DNA of 8,470 bases from positions 1 through 8,470 of the forward strand of contig JAATGK010000117.1 in the NCBI GenBank assembly GCA_015654715.1. Reading direction: 5' to 3'. The notes under the pieces were generated by a model, which worked only from the letters and a program-made list of their open reading frames with translations, was not told the origin of the DNA and made no database searches. Each line of letters opens with the position of its first letter. Within the stretch, counting starts at the first letter, position 1. Below, one piece after another: positions 5,757 through 8,470 of the stretch. The position numbers were made by a program, and so were the translations under genes. The stretch is from Alphaproteobacteria bacterium (lineage in GTDB: Bacteria > Pseudomonadota > Alphaproteobacteria > Micropepsales > Micropepsaceae).

Positions 5757-6659
5757 ATGGATAGTTTGCGTGTAGAACAATCATGGTTCGTCGCGGATAT
5801 GATCCGCGTCACGACCGACATGTGGCAAAAGGGCTGGGACGAGCGCAACGGCGGAAACGTTTCCTTGCGCCTCACCAAGGACGACGTCGCGCCCTATCTC
5901 AAGACGTGGAACAAGACCCGCATTTTGAAACTGACGGAACCCGTCGAAGGCCTCGACGGCGAATGCTTCCTGGTCACCGGCACCGGTGCCTATTTCCGCA
6001 ATGTCGAACGCGAGCCGGAGCAGAATCTCGGCATCATCCGCGTGCTGCCGCGCGGCGAAGCGGTGGAAATCCTGTGGGGATTTGGCAAGGACGGCGGCCC
6101 CACCAGCGAACTGCCGGCGCATCTGAAATCGCATTCCGCCAGCCAAGCGCGCGCAGGCGCCCCCAAGCGCGTCGTCATGCATTGCCACGCCACCAATCTG
6201 GTGTCGCTGTCCTATGTCCTGGAACTGACGAGCGCCAACATCACCCGCGCCTTGTGGGAAGGCTCGACCGAATGCCTGGTCGTGTTCCCGGACGGTATCG
6301 GTACGCTGGAATGGATGGTGCCCGGCACCGACTCCATTGGCGACGCCACCGCGGCGCTGCTCGCCCATCACCCGCTGGCGCTGTGGCCGTTCCACGGCGT
6401 GTTCGCGGCGGGAACGACGCTGAACGAAGCCTTCGGATTGATCGATACGGTCGAAAAGTCCTCGGAACTCCTGGTCAAGATCATTTCGATGGGCGGCCCC
6501 CACCAGACCATCTCGACCCAGAACCTGATCGATTTGGCGCGGCATTTCGGCGTCACGCCGATGCCGTCGGCGCTGGCCCAAAACGGCTGGCGCGTGGCAC
6601 CGCATCCCACCGAAAAGCCGCGCAAGGAAGCGGCGCTGTTCGGAGCCGGCGTGCGCTAA
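5757..6659 (+). CDS. rhaD: L-rhamnulose-1-phosphate aldolase
   Basis: This class II aldolase cleaves L-rhamnulose 1-phosphate to dihydroxyacetone phosphate and L-lactaldehyde in the cytoplasm. The 300-residue product follows E. coli RhaD (274 aa) nearly end to end: QSWFVADMI (8-16), KGWDERNGGNVSLRL (25-39), FLVTGTGAYFRNV (71-83), TSELPAH (116-122), MHCHATNL (141-148), WEGSTECLVVFPDGIG (167-182), WPFHGVF (210-216), HFGVTPMPSAL (263-273). The zinc ligands His142, His144 and His213 and catalytic Glu118 are present, one residue off E. coli numbering. This offset is why I chose ATG 5757 over ATG 5709 or GTG 5682, which would add unrelated N-terminal residues; its ribosome site is weak. A tail of about 26 residues extends beyond the E. 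coli end. It is the first gene of a probable rhaD-rhaI operon. Confidence 0.95.
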   Translation: MDSLRVEQSWFVADMIRVTTDMWQKGWDERNGGNVSLRLTKDDVAPYLKTWNKTRILKLTEPVEGLDGECFLVTGTGAYFRNVEREPEQNLGIIRVLPRGEAVEILWGFGKDGGPTSELPAHLKSHSASQARAGAPKRVVMHCHATNLVSLSYVLELTSANITRALWEGSTECLVVFPDGIGTLEWMVPGTDSIGDATAALLAHHPLALWPFHGVFAAGTTLNEAFGLIDTVEKSSELLVKIISMGGPHQTISTQNLIDLARHFGVTPMPSALAQNGWRVAPHPTEKPRKEAALFGAGVR

Positions 6660-6686
6660 AGCAGCACGCCAGATTGTTTGCCTATC

Positions 6687-6793
6687 GCGCTTAGGGGCGG
6701 AAAACCGGATTCCACTTTTCCTGAAAGCGCTAGAGTCTTTAGTTTGTCGCGCTTTCGGACGGAAAACCGGATTCCACTTTTCCTGAAAGCGCT
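6687..6793. repeat. Two tandem copies of an alphaproteobacterial palindromic repeat between rhaD and rhaI
   Basis: Two copies (6687-6731 and 6749-6793) are spaced 62 bp apart and share an identical 34-bp block (6698-6731 and 6760-6793). Copy 2 is a clear hairpin: outer arms GCGCTTTC (6749-6756) and GAAAGCGC (6785-6792), inner arms GGAAAA and TTTTCC. Copy 1 has a decayed left outer arm (GCGCTTAG). The type resembles the intergenic REP-like palindromes I recall from many alphaproteobacterial chromosomes. Lying inside the presumed rhaD-rhaI transcript, it could affect RNA stability or cause partial termination. Confidence 0.85.
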
Positions 6794-6825
6794 CTAGAAC
6801 AATAAAAAAACGACCGAGGAAACAC

Positions 6826-8121
6826 ATGGCCAGAAACACCCCGCTGCCGCAGGAGCGCGTCGAAACCCATAACGCCAAGCGGCGCGATGCCCTGCAGGAA
6901 GATTTTGCGGCATTGGGGCGGACGCTGGCGCGACGCGGCGTCGATATCGTCAGTATCAAGAACAAAGTAGCGGCGTTTTCGGTCGCGATTCCGAGCTGGG
7001 GACTCGCCACCGGCGGCACCCGCTTCGGCCGCTTCCCGATCCCCGGCGAGCCGGGCGACGTCTATGAGCGCATCGCCGATTGCGCCGTGGTGCAACAGCT
7101 CACCCGCGTCACCCCGCGCGTCTCGACTCATTTTCCGTGGGACACGACCTCCGATCCGGCGGGTTTGCGCGAATTCGGCGCCGATCTCGGCCTCGGCTTC
7201 GACGCGGTCAACTCCAACACCTTCCAGGACCAGCCCGGCCAGCAAGAAACCTACAAATTCGGCAGCCTGGCGGCGGCCAGTGCCAAGGCGCGCGATCTCG
7301 CCATCGCCCACAACATCGATTGCATCGAAGTGGGTAAAAAACTCGGCGCCGAGGCGCTGTCGGTGTGGATTGGCGACGGCACCAATTTCCCCGGTCAGCA
7401 GAGCTTCCGCGATTCCTTCGACCGCTATATCGACGCGATGAAAACGATCTACGCGGCCCTGCCCGCAAACTGGCGCGTGCTGACGGAACACAAGTTGTGC
7501 GAACCGGCGTTCTATTCGACGGTGATCGCCGACTGGGGCATCAATCTGATGGCGGCGAACGAGCTGGGGCCCAAGGCGCAATGCCTCGTCGACCTCGGCC
7601 ACCACGCGCCGAACGTGAATATCGAACAGATCGTGGCGATGCTGAACCGCGCCGGCAAGCTCGGCGGCTTCCATTTCAACGATTCGAAGTACGGTGACGA
7701 CGATCTCGATGCCGGTGCGATAAATCCGCACATGCTTTTCCTGATCTTCAACGAACTCGTCGAAGCCGAACGCGTCAATCCGGCGGCCTTCCATCCCGCC
7801 TATATGATCGACGAATCCCACAATCTGACGGACCCGATCGAGAGCCTGATTGCCGCCGCCGAAGCCATCGCCGGGGCCTATACCCGGGCGCTTTTGGTCG
7901 ACCGCGCGGAGCTCAAAGCCTCACGCGACGGCAACGACGTGATGATGGCCTTCCGGGCGCTCCGCAGTGCCTACAACGTCGATGTTTCGCCGATTTTGGC
8001 GATGGCGCGCGTGGAAGCCGGTGGTGCCGCCGACCCGGTCGTCATGTTCCGGGAGTCCGGCTATCGCGCCCAGAAGGCGGCCGAGCGTAAGGCGCCAACC
8101 GCCGCGGCCGGCATCATCTGA
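6826..8121 (+). CDS. rhaI: L-rhamnose isomerase (RhaI type)
   Basis: This enzyme converts L-rhamnose to L-rhamnulose. The 431-residue TIM-barrel protein closely follows the Pseudomonas stutzeri L-rhamnose isomerase along its whole length, as remembered: LARRGVDI, VPSWG-like IPSWGLATGGTRF (55-67), NSNTF (129-133), SVWIGDGTNFPGQ (179-191), AQCLVDLGHHAPN (251-263), GGFHFNDSKYGDDDLDAGAI (280-299), MIDESHN (327-333), and the C-terminal SGYRAQKAAER with a final GII. The metal ligands correspond with a constant +2 offset: Glu221, Asp256, His283, Asp329 for the structural metal and His259, Asp291, Asp293 for the catalytic one. It is not the E. coli RhaA sequence family. GAGGA lies 5 nt before the ATG. 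It follows rhaD by 166 bp containing the palindromic repeats. Enzymes of this type have broad substrate range, so other aldose/ketose pairs are possible. Confidence 0.96.
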   Translation: MARNTPLPQERVETHNAKRRDALQEDFAALGRTLARRGVDIVSIKNKVAAFSVAIPSWGLATGGTRFGRFPIPGEPGDVYERIADCAVVQQLTRVTPRVSTHFPWDTTSDPAGLREFGADLGLGFDAVNSNTFQDQPGQQETYKFGSLAAASAKARDLAIAHNIDCIEVGKKLGAEALSVWIGDGTNFPGQQSFRDSFDRYIDAMKTIYAALPANWRVLTEHKLCEPAFYSTVIADWGINLMAANELGPKAQCLVDLGHHAPNVNIEQIVAMLNRAGKLGGFHFNDSKYGDDDLDAGAINPHMLFLIFNELVEAERVNPAAFHPAYMIDESHNLTDPIESLIAAAEAIAGAYTRALLVDRAELKASRDGNDVMMAFRALRSAYNVDVSPILAMARVEAGGAADPVVMFRESGYRAQKAAERKAPTAAAGII

Positions 8122-8195
8122 AGGCTTTGCCACGTGCGTGCCGGCGCCGCGATCATGTATATTGTCGGCGAATTTGAGCGGTCCATGAGTCGGAA

Positions 8196-8470
8196 ATGCA
8201 TTCAGCCGAACGTGACAGGATCATTTTAAATCTGCTGGAAGAACAGCGGTTCGTCTCCTTCCGCGAACTGTCGCTGAAACTCGATGCCTCGGCCGCCACG
8301 CTGCGGCGCGATCTCGAGCGCCTGCAGGAAGCCGGCAAGCTCAAGCGCGTGCGCGGCGGCGCCCAGATCGGCGCCGAGGATGAGATCACCGGGTTTCACC
8401 TGCAAGGCGTTCCCTTCCACGAGAACGTCAGCCGCAACCGCGCCGCCAAGGAAGCAATCGGCAAGGCCGC
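8196..8470 (+). CDS. DeoR-family transcriptional regulator (N-terminal part, cut by window edge)
   Basis: Ninety-one residues are visible before the right edge. The N-terminal winged helix-turn-helix is typical of the DeoR family: ERDRIILNLLEEQRFVSF (5-22), then RELSLKLDASAATLRRDLERL (23-43), and the wing AGKLKRVRGGA (46-56). It continues into the usual PFHENVSRNRAAKEAIGKA linker to the sugar-phosphate-sensing domain, which is outside the window. The ATG at 8196 is the only start in frame after a stop at 8175-8177; its ribosome site is weak. It follows rhaI by 74 bp with no terminator, so it may be co-transcribed. DeoR-type RhaR controls rhamnose genes in rhizobia, so a role as repressor of this locus, released by a phosphorylated or free rhamnose intermediate, is a reasonable inference. 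Confidence 0.92.
   Translation, partial: MHSAERDRIILNLLEEQRFVSFRELSLKLDASAATLRRDLERLQEAGKLKRVRGGAQIGAEDEITGFHLQGVPFHENVSRNRAAKEAIGKA

Noticed and set aside
5781..7019. 412-codon open frame on the minus strand opposite rhaD and the start of rhaI
   Set aside because: It is antisense to two confidently identified enzymes and crosses the intergenic palindromic repeats. Its translation is Arg/Gln/Ala-rich low-complexity with no domain; long antisense frames are expected in GC-rich coding DNA.
6739..7821. 360-codon open frame on the minus strand opposite rhaI
   Set aside because: It is a mirror frame of a highly conserved isomerase; no recognisable family, and it begins or ends without gene-like context.
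8122..8195. Terminator between rhaI and the DeoR gene
   Set aside because: There is GC-rich sequence but no stem followed by a T run, so co-transcription remains open.

Overview
The window reads as an L-rhamnose (6-deoxyhexose) uptake and catabolism locus from a Gram-negative bacterium, most likely an alphaproteobacterium. This is inferred from GC-rich coding sequence, a large sugar-type TonB-dependent receptor with a TVVITGSR TonB box, a rhamnose isomerase of the RhaI type, and two tandem copies of a short palindromic repeat (GGAAAACCGG..CCACTTTTCC) of the kind scattered through alphaproteobacterial genomes. The genus cannot be fixed from the sequence alone.

Layout from left to right. Positions 1-352 (minus) hold the N-terminal part of a FucP-like MFS sugar:proton symporter that runs off the left edge. 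A rho-independent terminator at 460-494 closes the next gene, a 1028-residue TonB-dependent outer-membrane receptor (548-3634, minus). A 280-bp gap (3635-3914) rich in small dyads, probably operators, lies upstream of the receptor. Next is an FGGY-family sugar kinase (3915-5312, minus). A 444-bp divergent control region (5313-5756) separates it from the plus-strand genes: an E. coli-type rhamnulose-1-phosphate aldolase RhaD (5757-6659), an intergenic spacer with the tandem palindromic repeat, the L-rhamnose isomerase RhaI (6826-8121), and the start of a DeoR-family regulator (8196 to the right edge).

The genes fit one pathway. The TonB receptor would bring a rhamnose-containing sugar across the outer membrane, and the FucP-like permease would bring the monosaccharide across the inner membrane. 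RhaI converts L-rhamnose to L-rhamnulose, the FGGY kinase makes L-rhamnulose 1-phosphate, and RhaD splits this to dihydroxyacetone phosphate and L-lactaldehyde. The DeoR protein is the obvious candidate regulator. No lactaldehyde dehydrogenase/reductase or rhamnose mutarotase is seen here.

I see no sign of a novel defence, mobile or RNA system. The most interesting material is non-coding: a 16-bp motif (14/16 identical) shared by the two control regions, a LacI-type and a GntR/FadR-type operator-like dyad, and the tandem palindromic element between rhaD and rhaI.
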